Shown here: positions 25,196 through 37,846 of the stretch, one piece after another
Position numbering within the stretch: position 1 is the stretch's first letter
Layout of the letters: each line of letters opens with the position of its first letter
Assembly: GCA_013398295.1 (NCBI GenBank)
Contig: VZSF01009110.1
Coordinates: forward strand, 233,943-297,942
DNA length: 64,000 bases
Direction: 5' to 3'
Origin: Chionis minor
Taxonomy: Eukaryota; Chordata; Aves; Charadriiformes; Chionididae
Translations under genes and position numbers: made by a program
Notes under the pieces: generated by a model
What the model was told of the DNA's origin: nothing
Databases searched by the model: none
What the model saw: the letters and a program-made list of their open reading frames with translations, nothing else

Positions 25196-28100
25196 TGAGA
25201 GACACTGCAGCACATGGACATTTTGAGATACAGTCTAAAGATTGTGCTTAAGTCCATTCAACTTCTATGAAAACATGAGCAAGAGAACTTACTCATGACA
25301 GTGTTTTCCTTTCTGGATTTCAAATTTAAGGTGCTTTGTTACTACTAAAGGAAATGGGAGGAAGTCTGTACTTTGTAAGAGATACAGGCTAAAAAATGCA
25401 GCACTTTGGAAACTGATTCTTTAAAATATATCTAATTTTACAAAAAAAGAGAAAAATTATTCTTTCCAGTATTGATGCTGAGTCAAGGGAAAATACGGAT
25501 CATTTGAAGTAAGAATATTCTCTTTGTACTTCAGTCACATATCTCAGGGGAGAAAAGGAAGCGGCTATCCACCTTCTACAGTGCATTTTATCAACATCTA
25601 GAAATGCCAAGCTTACATTTAAGAGTCTAGTTCACTATTTCTTTTCAATTCCACATTCCAGCCCTGGGAGTTGGGAAGTCCAACTCCTAAACATGAAGTG
25701 AGTATGAAATGATGCTGTGTTCAGTCTACTGAAAGCAACCAGGCAACAGTAAGAGATGAAAGATCATGCTGGGGTGTTAACTCTTGAAATGTTTTCACTG
25801 GAAGACAACTTAAATTTCACCTCTTTGCTTCAGAGGGTGGTTTATATATCATAGTTTCCATCAGAGTATTTTCCGTGTAGAGTTTTTCGTGGGAGAAGCA
25901 GACAGGTAGTCTTCAATCTGGCACAGTGGTTTGTAACTTTCCTTAAGCTTCATATTTAGTGGAATTTTTAGCTCTATTTTGATTTACTTTATTTGCTATT
26001 TGACTCAAAATTCAGTTTATTAAACAACAGGGGCAGGTAAAAAACAGTCAAATATGACCATTTAATTCAAAGAAAGAGTGAAAAATTTAAGCACAAGAGC
26101 ACAAGGTAAAACGAAAAAATACGGTAAAACAAATGATCTCCTGATCTCCAAGAAGTTTGATTTCCAGCACTGCTGTGGCTTATGACTGAATGTCACAGGC
26201 TGGTATCTGGGATGGGAGCTTTTCCCATTGCTGAAGAACTTATCATCTGTATGGATTCTGTCATGCTAAAGAGGGTACAAAATATTCCTCTGACATTTCT
26301 GTCAGTCAGGGCTGCTGTTCTCTATCCCTCCATTCATTTAGGTTGAAATTTGCAAAAGTTTTCAATGGTTATTGTTGAAGGTTAGGACACATTAATGGGA
26401 AAAGTAGGAGAAAGAGTGAGAACACAACAGTATTTTCATACTTCTTTTTAGATACGTTGACAGCAATCTAGGAATTTTGCTCTCACTGTGAAGTATATTA
26501 GCAATTTTGCTGTTTTAGTTTGTGAAATATGAGAGTGGTGATATAAGAGTATGATATGAGAGCTTTATAAAAGGTTAACATAGAAAATTTCCAACTTTCT
26601 TTTTGTTCTTGTAAACTGGCATATTCTCTGAGCAAACAAACTTCCTTTACTTGGACTTGCTTTCCCTTTCTGCCAGCACATTTACCAAAGTCTTTATTAT
26701 GTCTTCAATTTATGGGTGCATTACTCATGTAGCAAAATGACAGATTTGGAGCTTACAATAAAATTGTCCCGGGTTTTATTGCTGTCCTGACTGTGTATTT
26801 CAGCTATGTCAACTCCAGTAGGTTGAATAGTTATTTAAGAACTACTTACCTTGTTTAGTTATGATAAACATCAGGTCTTTGTTGAATATCTGCAATGGAG
26901 AAGATACTAGCAAGAAAAATAAATTTGCAGATATACAGTTACTGAAACTAACTATTGCCCATCTGAAAATTAGTGGCCTTTTCCAGAAACTAAGGATTAT
27001 CTAAATAATCTTACTGTTAATGTTTATTGATTCAAATTGAACCCAGCACTAATAGTTGGATAGAATTTAAAGTTGGCTTCTCCGTACAACAGCAGATATC
27101 TCACCTATTGTACGCTTAAAGTATTACAATTGCAATTTTGGAATTCTCCTAAAAGATTAACACTACTTCCATTTATATAATGTTGCTTTGTGCCATATTG
27201 CTTGCTTACAGTGCTCTAATATAACTGCAAAAGTCTACTCTAACTGAACAAATTCAGCTTCCGCCTTTCAGCATATGAGTTCTTACCAACTGTTTGCTTC
27301 AGTCATTTACTACTCATTTATTATATGGTATGGTTAGCCATGTGAATCACATGATATTGTTTTTGTCTGGTAACTCAGTGAATTTTTCAGAACACTGAAT
27401 GATGGATTTTTACTACAGGAGTTTCATAAGAAAAGCTACCATATTTTCCAAATTAATGAATAATTTTAGAATCACCTGGTTAGGTATCCAAGGAATTAGA
27501 GAACATGACTAACAATTCCAGGAATATAATGCATCTTAAGTTTTAATTCACAAATACATATTTACACTATGATTAACTTATTCATACATCTTAAGCTTAG
27601 TAAATTCAACAAATTATTCATCAGTAAAAGATTAACTTGAAAAGCTTTTCAAATTCACACAGTGTTAGGCAAAATCTTTTATGCTTTGCCTAGAAACAAG
27701 ATTTGAGAAATGCCTAGCTGAGATCCTCTTGTTTTTCTTTACAAGGGCAAGAAGGTGTTAAAGACTACATGACATTCTTCTTTTTGTACTGGACTTGCAG
27801 TTCATTTATTTTCTCTTAGCCATGAAAAGCAATTATGAGTTCCAAGTATTAAAACTGTGCAGATCTACAGTAATCACTGTCAGTGGGTCTAAGTTCTTTA
27901 GAAAGATCAGAGTGACAATATGTAATTTCCTGATTAAAAAAAAATCATTTTTGCTTCCAGTGCAAATAAACATTGTGCTAGTGGCAAGTGAATATTGAAA
28001 TAATTATTCATAAAAGAAACATTTTAAAGGAAGCATTTTAAAAGACTCAGTGAAGAAAAACACCATTTTTCCTGAATATTCGAAGCTGATCACACACAAA

Positions 28101-28318
28101 GGGGTGAGAAAGAATATAATGCACCTTTAGATTCATGGGGTTTTTTACCCTGACTTCGTGTATGCTAGAAATTATAAGAGTTATGAAATATATGAATAAT
28201 TCTCCCCTTGAAAACATTCATTTTACTCTGGTGTGCATTCAAATAAATCCTTGGGAATTGAAATCAGCCCAATAGACTACTGAGTCTTTCAAAAATAATT
28301 GTAAAGTAGAGGTGTTTC
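25196..28318. other. A+T-rich non-coding DNA, no gene seen
   Basis: No repeat family, exon or RNA gene recognised. Confidence 0.65.
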
Positions 28319-28338
28319 AGAACATGTTAACATGTTCT
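28319..28338. repeat. 20-bp perfect palindrome
   Basis: AGAACATGTTAACATGTTCT equals its own reverse complement over all 20 bases; the next base pair outward (C/A) does not match. It contains AGAACA and TGTTCT, which are steroid-receptor half-site words, but 8 bp apart rather than the canonical 3, and two CATG cores that overlap too closely for a standard p53 site. The function, if any, is unknown. Confidence 0.97.
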
Positions 28339-31300
28339 ACTGATGCTCTCAAGTATTCAACAGGTTAATGCAAACTATTGTTACAAGACAAATATGTATA
28401 TGTATGGATTCCTTTTTTCAGCAAAGATGAGTCAAGATAAAAATGCATCTCTATCTGTGCAGCTATATAATTGCAAAAAATAAGAGCAAAGTTAATGCCC
28501 AGTACTGCATCTGATTTGCTATCATTTTACATCTGTTTTATATAGGGCCAAATGATTAAGTCACAGTCAAAGAATATTGGACCCAATGCCAAATTTAGTT
28601 GGTACACTTAGATTTTTTATGTAGGTAACCTGGAAGAGTAAAGTGTATTCATAAATAAAACTGGATGCTGAGCAGCTAAATGTAGCCTCTAGAGAAGTGA
28701 AGGAACGAAAATAAGTTTCCTTTGAGACATGAGCTGGTCCAATATAGTATACGATTTTAAAAGCTTATCAACTATTATGTCACTTTTTTTTTTTAAATGT
28801 GACTTTGTAAAGATTAATTTTAGAATCCAAAGAAAACATGGCTTATGCAGCCATGATTATTACGTATCGGAATAAAAAAATGCCTTCCTGTCTATTTGCT
28901 ACCTTCCTTTTTCCCCCTTCATATTTTGGAATGCTGTTGAACATTTACCAGGTTTGTCAGAGGAGGACATCTGGTATAATACTAAATTTCCACAGAAAGC
29001 CTGTACAGGGCCACAGTTATTTGTTTGACAAACCTGCAGCTGAGAGGTGAAGTGTTTTGAAGGGTTCACACAGAGGCCAAGAGCAGAGGTCAGATAGGCA
29101 ATCAGGACTTCTTATTAACTGGCCAAATTAGTATGTGCAAAACTGGCGGAATCCCAGAAAAGACTGCAGAAGAAAGCTGTAATGGGAGAATATAGGAAAC
29201 TTGACACTGGAAAACGTAACATCACAGTTCAGATATGAAATGCACATGACAAATGAAGCCATGCTTTATTATTACTTCTGTTGAAAAACTTTCTTGTTCA
29301 GTTTACAAGGCCTTTTTTTCCCCTGGAATACAGAGAAGTTACATATGAGAAGCATTACTGTCAGCTAGCAGTGTTTAGAAAAAGAGGTGTCCTTCTGGAT
29401 CTGTATAACATTACTTATTCCCAAAACCACAATAACCTCTTTAGCAGTTGGTTGTGACTTAATATTTGTAAAGAAATACTCATTTAAAGTGGAGTTTTAG
29501 CCATACAGAGAGATAGGAAAATATGAGGCAGGCAATGCAGAAGAATATGAATACAACTTCCATAGATTCTGTCCAATGCTGAAATAATTTTCAATAATAA
29601 CCAAAGAGCTGTCCTTGGAACTGCCCAGTAGCACAGTGAGGTAATAACTGGAAGGAATTAGGTTTGAGAGGAAAGATAATGTGTTGATAAGAAAGCTCAA
29701 TGAGAATAGCCCTGCCTTAAGGAAGATTTCATGATGATTGATCACCATAAATTTTACTTTTCCACTTAGTGTTCTATCATCAGAAGAACATTCTGTAGAG
29801 GCGGAAATGGAACTCACTGTTTGATGAATGTGTTGTTTATACAGTCATTTTTCTAATCAAGAGGTTACTTGCTCTCTCCTATCCTGCTTGCCCATGTTCA
29901 AAACAGCAGAAGTGCAATACAATTAATTAGGATTTAAATATCTGAAAAAAATGCAGATTCCTTTTTTCAGCAGTTGGAATATGAAAAGGACAAGACAAGA
30001 CAGCACAGCATATTGACTTCTTTCCGTATGAAACCAGATTTCACTTGTTATGTTTAAGACAAATATCTTTTCAAAAGCAACTTATGGCCTTGTGTAGTCA
30101 TTCTACTGACCGTAGTTTAGGCTGAAGGTTCAAGAATTTGAGACTCCATATTCTATTTAGTAATGTAATGAACAGTGTAAGAGATAGACAACCACTGAAA
30201 GGAGAAAATTTCTTTCAGACTTGATCAAAAAGGGCATAGATTTAATCACATAAACCAGCTATGCTGGGCATGGGGCTTTTAAGTTTGAAGAAACAGTCAC
30301 AGATTAAAAAAAAAACAAACCAAACAATTATCTTTATTTCAAGAGATTCTTATCTGTAGATGCTAAAAGATCTGATGTGCTGAATCAGCTGTTAGAACAT
30401 CAGCATTCTGAATAGTACTTTATGAAAGCAGCCTGATTTATAATCCCTTTTCAGGTAAACCAGAAGCTAACTTTACAAATCTGGAAAAGGAGTTGATGTT
30501 TGGGCAGAGGCAATCTTCATCTGCTGCCATCTATTCCTTTGAATAGCAATTTTGCCCCCAAAATATTTTGTGTGATTTTATATCATTTGTTCTCAATTGA
30601 TAAATGAGTGATGAAACACATCCTGAAGTTTAAGAAAAACAATCCTGAACTAACTGAAATCCAAGGCAAAACAACCTTGAATGCAAGAAGGGGGAATAAA
30701 TTTCTATGGGTGACGTGAAAGTGAGGTGTTTATGTGAGGATGTTTGCATATGTGCTCAGTGTTCAAACTCTCTTTATATTAGGTAGAGACCTTAATTTGT
30801 CTGTTGTCATCTAAAGATATGTGAAATGCCCTAGGATATCCGAATTATTTGCACAGGAGTGGTGGAAGAAGGACAGCACCTACAGCAGGCCCACAGCTTT
30901 ATGGAAAGATAGTTATGGGCCAGACCTGTGTGGAGGCAGCAGATTTGAGCTTACATTTCTATTTACTGAAGTGAGAACTTTGACTATTTTGCTGTAGGGT
31001 GAGCCAAATTTAGGTAATTTAATGTGGGGCTGAATCCCACTCTGCCTTTTTACAGAAGGAGGGAATTCTCTGTTTCAAAAGAGATAGGTAAGTATTCAAA
31101 TTTGGCTTCTCTTGAGTTAAGAAAAAAATGAAGCATATACAAAACAGGTAAACACCAGCAAGATAAAGGTAAACAGAGTACAGTTTAATTGATTGTTCTG
31201 ATTTCAATGTGACAAAGCCAGCACTGGATTTTCATTAAAGTTTACAAAAGAATGGCAAAGGTTACAAACAGTTCAGAGCAATAATACACCCTCATTACCA

Positions 31301-31700
31301 AATTCCTTTTATATGTTTAACCATACTCATTTAGCATTCAGCTAAAAAGAACAGCAGGGTTCTCTTGAACCTGTCACAAGTGATTTATTAAGTTCATTTT
31401 ATATTCATTTGTTTATAGATCAAACATGGGGAAGAAAGGCTCAACAATATTGAACACATTTAACATATGAAAAAGGAGGACTGGGTATTTAACTTTGCAT
31501 CTTGCTAGGTTACAGTTTTTTAGGAGGAAGACAATAATTAAATTTAAGCAACTGGGTTGATCAAGGATAAATGCTCTCTGCCTGTTAAATGCCTCTGAAA
31601 TCAATATACCTATTCAGAGGGAGATAATAGTTCCCCAAAAGACATGGCATCATCTTGTTCGTGAAGTTTCACTATGTGTGGTTTGCGATATTGAAAAGTT
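28339..31700. other. A+T-rich non-coding DNA, no gene seen
   Basis: The minus-strand open frame at 29497-29817 (106 codons) is hydrophobic and Ser/Leu-rich with no known motif; no splice sites or conservation evidence are available. Otherwise nothing is recognised. Confidence 0.6.
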
Positions 31701-31728
31701 GAAATAAGTTTTGTTGAAAACTTATTTC
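31701..31728. repeat. Perfect 12-bp hairpin, 4-nt loop
   Basis: GAAATAAGTTTT at 31701-31712 is followed by loop GTTG and its exact reverse complement AAAACTTATTTC at 31717-31728. It lies 248 bp before a second strong hairpin. Confidence 0.97.
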
Positions 31729-31976
31729 CTCCACGCGGGTTACACACATCAGAGAATCAGACATTTTGCATGCTGGAATCATACCTTGGCTAAAGAAGCA
31801 CAAATCAGTGTCTAGAAATGTTGAGTCTCTCAGCTACCAACGCAATTCTCTCTCTTATCAGAATTATTCTTCACTTCAGACCAGCAACTGGAATAACTGC
31901 TAAACTGCTGTTTAAATACCAACAGAAAAACTTGTGAAAATTCATGAAAAGATGCTCTTAATTTTACTAGGATTTA

Positions 31977-32028
31977 CATGGTAATGAAAAATACAGTTCT
32001 TGAAGAATGTAAAATTTTCATTACCATG
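31977..32028. repeat. 52-nt near-complete foldback
   Basis: CATGGTAATGAAAA (31977-31990) is exactly complementary to TTTTCATTACCATG (32015-32028). Inside, TACA (31992-31995) pairs with TGTA (32008-32011) and TTCTT (31997-32001) faces AAGAA (32003-32007), so most of the 52 bases can pair with small bulges. It could be a tiny foldback element, the core of a MITE or a chance palindrome. It is shorter than a typical pre-miRNA, and no miRNA is recognised. Confidence 0.95.
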
Positions 32029-32115
32029 ACAACATTTTCAGTTGGAAAAATAGTTTCAGCTTGAAAAAAGAATGTACATTTTTATTTGAAATATTGTAAC
32101 ATCTAGACATTGTAT

Positions 32116-32144
32116 AAACTTTTCATAACAAAACTTTTCATAAC
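32116..32144. repeat. 15-bp direct duplication
   Basis: AAACTTTTCATAAC occurs at 32116-32129 and again at 32131-32144, a two-copy short tandem repeat. Confidence 0.9.
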
Positions 32145-35100
32145 AAAAATTATTTAAGATTTGGTTTAATTTTCTCATAGGCTCAATTCCTCAGTGCTGA
32201 TAATCTGATAATGACTCCTGGAGGGAAAATGAACTTGCAGCTACAAAGAACAAACCCCTCCAACAGGAAAAGCTGATGATGTGGACACACCATTACACAA
32301 ACATGTCTGTGAACATTTCAGTTTAACAACTGGATACTAACACACTGTATTTCTTTTGCTGACCATGGGTTGATTTTGATTTCTTTAGTTTGATCTTGGA
32401 TATATGTTTCCTGGTTAAACTGGGACAATAACAACAAGGGGACATCTGAGCAGGTGTTGGCATTATGAGATTATTGTGTGTGTTTGGGCTATGTGTACAG
32501 TTTTCACATGATGTTTCCTCTGAAACATTATTGAAATGCAATATTCTCAACAATGACTGAACAACACTTTAAAACAAATACTATTTATAAGCTAAATAAT
32601 TTTAACATATTACCTTATTATTGTTTCATCTTTACTACTGTAAAGAATTAATCCTGCATTCAATTAGAAAATAAGTAGGTATTCCGGTATAAATATACGG
32701 ATATTATAAGACTAGTACAATAACAGGTCATTAAAAATACCCTTTATCATAGGTCAAATTGAAACTTCAGCATGTAGGAACCTTGTTAAAAAAATCCCTA
32801 TTTTTGATTGGAGGCAAGATTTGACATAGGGGCAAACCAAACACTTCCTGGCTAGAAAAAATGCTCTTCAGGCTATATGTGGGAAATTCAAGATATGGTT
32901 ACAAATTCATGCTATTAAGGAAAAAATATCTTTGAACTAAATTGAAAGAGAATACTGCATTAATTTTACAGTAGATACTGATATATAGGTAGATTTTTCT
33001 CCTCCATCATGTAATATAACAGAGAAAGAGCAAAATTACCTTGGAGTCAGTGTCCAAAAGAAATTCCAGATCATTCATATACGGTTGCCTAGTGTCTCCT
33101 GATGATACTTTGGATATGATTGCTAACGCACCAATGCGTCTCCTGTATCCCTTCTGAAAGCTCCACCTCCCATTATATCAATACTGAGATTAATGTTATA
33201 TACCTAACTTTGACATTTTTTTTCTCTCTCCATCATCCCAAATGAGAGAAAAGCAAAAAGGAAAACATCAGTTCTGACTTCCACAATTCTGGGCAACAAT
33301 TTCCAGCAGCATATGCTTGGGAGTATGGCTTTATTTTAAAGAATAACTGAGTCACCATGTTGCTATCTCAAATACACATTAAGTTGTTTCTAGAATTATT
33401 CAGATATGTCCTTGTTTGAATATGTACCTGTGGCTTTTATCTCTCTGTTTCAGTGGGATTCATAGCTCACAGTACAGTTGTATGTAGTGTAATGCTTTAT
33501 TAGTGTCACAGATTTTACAAACAGGGAAAAGCACTTCAAAGACCAAGTGCTAACAGCACAGAAGTATGAAAAAAAATGTGCTCTTGCTGTTTATCTCAGT
33601 TTGAATTGCACTGTGACAGAAAAGAACACTCGGTGATTAATTTGAAAAGAATGAGACCTCCTGGGGAAATTATATTTTACTCAATGGCAAAAAAAAAAAA
33701 AAAAAAGTGAAAGTAAATACAAATACACAATCTTTGCTCTTCAAAATATACAAAAATTCAATGTGGTGTGTTGTGAAAGCATAAAAGCGTTTTAAAAAAG
33801 AGGTCATAAGAATAAGTGCTTGCTTACTTCATCAAAAACAAACAACTGATGCATCTTTTCATAACTGCACATTCAAATAAAGGCTCAAGTTAAACACAGA
33901 GAGAGTGGAGAATATGCTGTTATTACAAACATTATGCAGCTCAGGCATTAGAAAGAATATGAGCAACAACAGATTATAAACTCAAACCCAGCAGGGAGTA
34001 GTCACATAAAAACCTAGGTAAGATCAGGTAAAAATTTAAAATATAAAGAAATATGAGATTCACATTTGGTGTCTGAATGAAATGAAGAGCATGATTACAG
34101 CTTCTTGGACTGTCACATAGAAAGGATGTATGGAACTATGGAAAATCTTTTGTCATTTTTAAGGATGCTGCTAAAGTCAGTTGTGTTCACCAGAGTCTGA
34201 TAAGGAAGACTAAAAGTTTCACAGTAACAACATTGGTCTTTACAACTCTCGCTGATGTGCCAGTGGTGTAATAGACCTTCCTATTCAGCAACTTTTGTTT
34301 GACTTCTCACAGTACTTATCACAAAGCTCCTTTCACTTGAGGAGTTGACAGTTTTGGTTAATATTTCAGCAGCTTCTGACCACTTAGTGATAAATAATTA
34401 TCTTTGAAATATGATTTAACTCCCATAATGATATTTCCCATAATGCAAAGTCCCCTTCTATAATTTCTAAATTGTCAGTGGATAGTTAGTTAGATAGCTA
34501 GTAAAATTTGGGGTTGCATGAATTTGCAGTCTTCATTTCAATAACTAAGCATTAAAGATGAGAGATATTTTGGCTAAACTCTTTCAGACTATACTTGGGT
34601 TATAATAAATTGCGTCACCCAAGGAATTTACCTTTTCTTTGACTGTGTCTTTGTGTATTTTTGAAAGTTGAGTCCATACAATTTAAATTGTTATTTCAGA
34701 AATAGTTAAGACAGTAAAAAATGGCAAGACAGAACTCCGCTCTGTTTCAAGCTTACGTTTATCCAGTAGGATTTAGCCTGAACAGTTTAGAAACTGTTAA
34801 TTGTTTTTTGTTAATGATTTTGTGTTATCTACACTCAACTTCATTGCATACATAGTCTGGGTCATTGGCACTTGACACTGAAATACAGAATAGCTTAGCT
34901 CCTGATCTTGCAACAAACCATGTTATTAGCTTGCCAGTAATTATGCACTCTCAATGTCCGTTTTTCACTTGTGCTGAGGTGCTCGTCATTGCCATCAATG
35001 TGTGAGCAAGTTTAGAATTCTGTCATTTCTTGGGTGAATTTACTTTTGTCTTTACATTCAAAAAGTTAAATTCTAGCTCAGATTAAACAATGTGTAGACG

Positions 35101-35447
35101 CAAAATGATATGCCCATCATGGTAATGTTGTTTGAACGTGAAATAAAACCAAAAATAGATCCAGGGGCTTTAAAAAAAACACAAACCAACCATCCAACCA
35201 TTAAACAAAATAAAACAAAAAACCCAAACCCAAGTCATTTGAACTCTGTCCTAGCTGACAGCTTAACTATACATTGCAAGGCAAGTTCTGTTCAAAAAGT
35301 TGGCTAGTTCATGTTGTCCTCAAAATTTCTAACCCAGTCTACATGAGGCCTAAACTCTCTCCTTCCTGAAATCTCTGCACAAATAAAGGAATAATATCCT
35401 GCCATTTTATAGGGCAGAAGAAAAATAGCTGTTTTTTCTCATTCCCC
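32145..35447. other. A+T-rich non-coding DNA, no gene seen
   Basis: Contains an 18-base A run (33689-33706) and an A/C-rich low-complexity tract at about 35173-35235. No gene or transposon recognised. Confidence 0.65.
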
Positions 35448-36239
35448 CTTTTCTTTTCTTTTCTTTTCTTTTCTTTTCTTTTCTTTTCTTTTCTTTTCTT
35501 TTCTTTTCTTTTCTTTTCTTTTCTTTTCTTTTCTTTTCTTTTCTTTTCTTTTCTTTTCTTTTCTTTTCTTTTCTTTTCTTTTCTTTTCTTTTCTTTTCTT
35601 TTCTTTTCTTTTCTTTTCTTTTCTTTTCTTTTCTTTTCTTTTCTTTTCTTTTCTTTTCTTTTCTTTTCTTTTCTTTTCTTTTCTTTTCTTTTCTTTTCTT
35701 TTCTTTTCTTTTCTTTTCTTTTCTTTTCTTTTCTTTTCTTTTCTTTTCTTTTCTTTTCTTTTCTTTTCTTTTCTTTTCTTTTCTTTTCTTTTCTTTTCTT
35801 TTCTTTTCTTTTCTTTTCTTTTCTTTTCTTTTCTTTTCTTTTCTTTTCTTTTCTTTTCTTTTCTTTTCTTTTCTTTTCTTTTCTTTTCTTTTCTTTTCTT
35901 TTCTTTTCTTTTCTTTTCTTTTCTTTTCTTTTCTTTTCTTTTCTTTTCTTTTCTTTTCTTTTCTTTTCTTTTCTTTTCTTTTCTTTTCTTTTCTTTTCTT
36001 TTCTTTTCTTTTCTTTTCTTTTCTTTTCTTTTCTTTTCTTTTCTTTTCTTTTCTTTTCTTTTCTTTTCTTTTCTTTTCTTTTCTTTTCTTTTCTTTTCTT
36101 TTCTTTTCTTTTCTTTTCTTTTCTTTTCTTTTCTTTTCTTTTCTTTTCTTTTCTTTTCTTTTCTTTTCTTTTCTTTTCTTTTCTTTTCTTTTCTTTTCTT
36201 TTCTTTTCTTTTCTTTTCTTTTCTTTTCTTTTCTTTTCT
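35448..36239. repeat. (CTTTT)n pentanucleotide array, about 158 perfect copies
   Basis: From 35448 every fifth base is C with four T between, without a single interruption to 36239, i.e. 158 full units plus two bases. One strand is pure pyrimidine and the other pure purine (AAAAG)n, so it could adopt triplex (H-DNA) structures. The 267-codon minus-strand open frame (Lys/Arg/Glu repeats) is only the array read in phase and is not a gene. The flanks are ordinary A+T-rich DNA. Confidence 0.99.
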
Positions 36240-36554
36240 CACAAGAAAGACAATTTCAGAAACCCAGCAAAGACAAAATCGATTATTTTGCCTTCTTAAT
36301 TGCAGATAACTGAGCTAAGACAGCATATAGACTATAGTACATAAAAAAATGAACAGTATTAAAATTGTGTTGCCTGCTGCTAACCTGATGACAGTAGTGA
36401 CCAAGCACCCTGCTTAATGAACATGTTTATTTGGAATTCATGTTTGTTGCATGAATTCCAAGGAAACCTTGATTCCTTTTTCCAAAATTTTAACCAGGAT
36501 AACAAGGACAGAGGTAGTACAGAATGTCCCTGTATGTACTGACAGATTGCTGTT
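36240..36554. other. Non-coding DNA with one hairpin
   Basis: No gene seen. It contains the 12-bp inverted repeat listed at 36431-36461. Confidence 0.65.
36431..36461. repeat. Perfect 12-bp hairpin, 7-nt loop
   Basis: TTGGAATTCATG (36431-36442) and CATGAATTCCAA (36450-36461) are exact reverse complements around TTTGTTG. Confidence 0.97.
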
Positions 36555-36765
36555 ATGCATCCCTGAAGCTGTCTCTTTCCATGCTGAACAAAACTAGATC
36601 TCAGCCTCTCCTCTCAGGGTGAGTGCTCCAGCTCCCAGACATCTTGGGGCCCTCCACTGAAATTGCTCTAGTTTGTTGGTATGTTTCTTGAATTATGGGC
36701 CCAAAAGTGGACAAAGTATTCTAGATGCAAAGGTCAAGTAAAGTGTCAAGTAATTAGTGTCAAGC
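36555..36765 (-). mobile_element. Old CR1 LINE fragment
   Basis: In reverse orientation the order CATGCTGAACAAAACTAGAT, TCTCAGCCTCTCCTCTCAGG, GCTCCAGCTCCCAGACATCT, GGGGCCCTCCACTGAAATTG and CAAAAGTGGACAAAGTATTC follows CR1 ORF2 C-terminal sequence ('tctcagcctctcctcatag...ggccctccactg...'). Divergence and small indels mark it as older than the copies at 39 and 51 kb. The right edge is uncertain; weak CR1-like traces may continue to about 36960. Confidence 0.8.
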
Positions 36766-37846
36766 CCATCCTGCTTCCACTTCCTCTATACTGCCTCTTT
36801 CCATCAGACTTATTTTCCTGAGCGTCAGGGTGGACACTAACTGCGCTTGGAAGAGTTTGTTCTTTAAGGTCTGTTTGTTGTGTTTAGCTCCTTTGTCCCT
36901 TAGAGCTGCCACCACATGACCACACCTGTCAGTTCCCTGAGAAAACTGAGGTATGATGCCATCCTGGAAAGTAGAATCCGCTCTCGCATTTACCCAATCT
37001 AGTTTGGGAAATTTGTTAAATACTTATGTAAAAAAAGAAATAGTTAATTCCTTTGTGAATATATTTTAAATATTTATTGGCTTTAAAGAAGTCTTGAGTC
37101 ATGAAGCATTTAAATGGTGAGGTTTATCCTTCTGATCATCTAAGTTACTCATAGCTGGATATGCAGGAATGTGTATGCAACTGAGACCAATCTCCTCAGG
37201 CAACACAAGATAATGTGGAGTTCATGACTGGCACAGCAAGATCTTCCTCCCACCTCCAGTATGAAAATCAAACTCCATTCACGGGTCATTTAATATCTGT
37301 GTGCAGAGATAAATATATTTTAAGCATCACTGAGCCAAAATCTTAAGTAACAAAATTTCCTTTCCATTTCAGACAGCCTCAATCTCTTGAAACTTGCATT
37401 ATGCACACTTTATTCTGGTTAATAACTGCAGCTGCAGGTCACAAACGATTAAAATAAGCCTCAGTAACTTCCAGTTCATTAAGGCAATCAAAGTACCAGA
37501 AAAATATTTGGCCTCTTCACAGGCTTAGACACTTCTAAAATATTTTTTTGGCTTTGAACTCTAGTTAGTATTAAGAAACTGTAAAGCAACGCTGTTTATT
37601 ATTCATTCCTGTGTTTTAAACAATAAAATATGCATATATATTCTGATATATACATATACACACTGACACAAACGCACATTTGTCTTGGCAACCCTCTTTT
37701 TAATTGAATAGATGGTCAATTGAAAGAAAGGTTTCCTTGTTTGAGCAACATATTTCCAATGCTTGGAAACAATGGATTTTTGGAAGATTCTAGTGTCTGA
37801 ATTAGTGAAAATATTTACTATATAGTCAGCTATGCTATGCGGGTTT
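36766..37846. other. A+T-rich non-coding DNA, no gene seen
   Basis: No exon or clear repeat beyond possible residual CR1 similarity at its left end. An AT/CA-alternating run lies at about 37630-37665. Confidence 0.6.

Noticed and set aside
28319..28338. Glucocorticoid response element or p53 site
   Set aside because: Half-site spacing is 8 rather than 3 for the receptor element, and the two CATG cores overlap too closely for a p53 pair. Only the palindrome itself is reported.
31977..32028. Possible microRNA precursor
   Set aside because: At 52 nt it is shorter than typical precursors, has almost no terminal loop, and matches no miRNA I know. It is reported only as a foldback.
35439..36242. 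A 267-codon minus-strand open frame of Lys/Arg/Glu repeats
   Set aside because: It is the (CTTTT)n array read in phase; a 5-base repeat without a stop in any phase is open in all frames and is not a gene.
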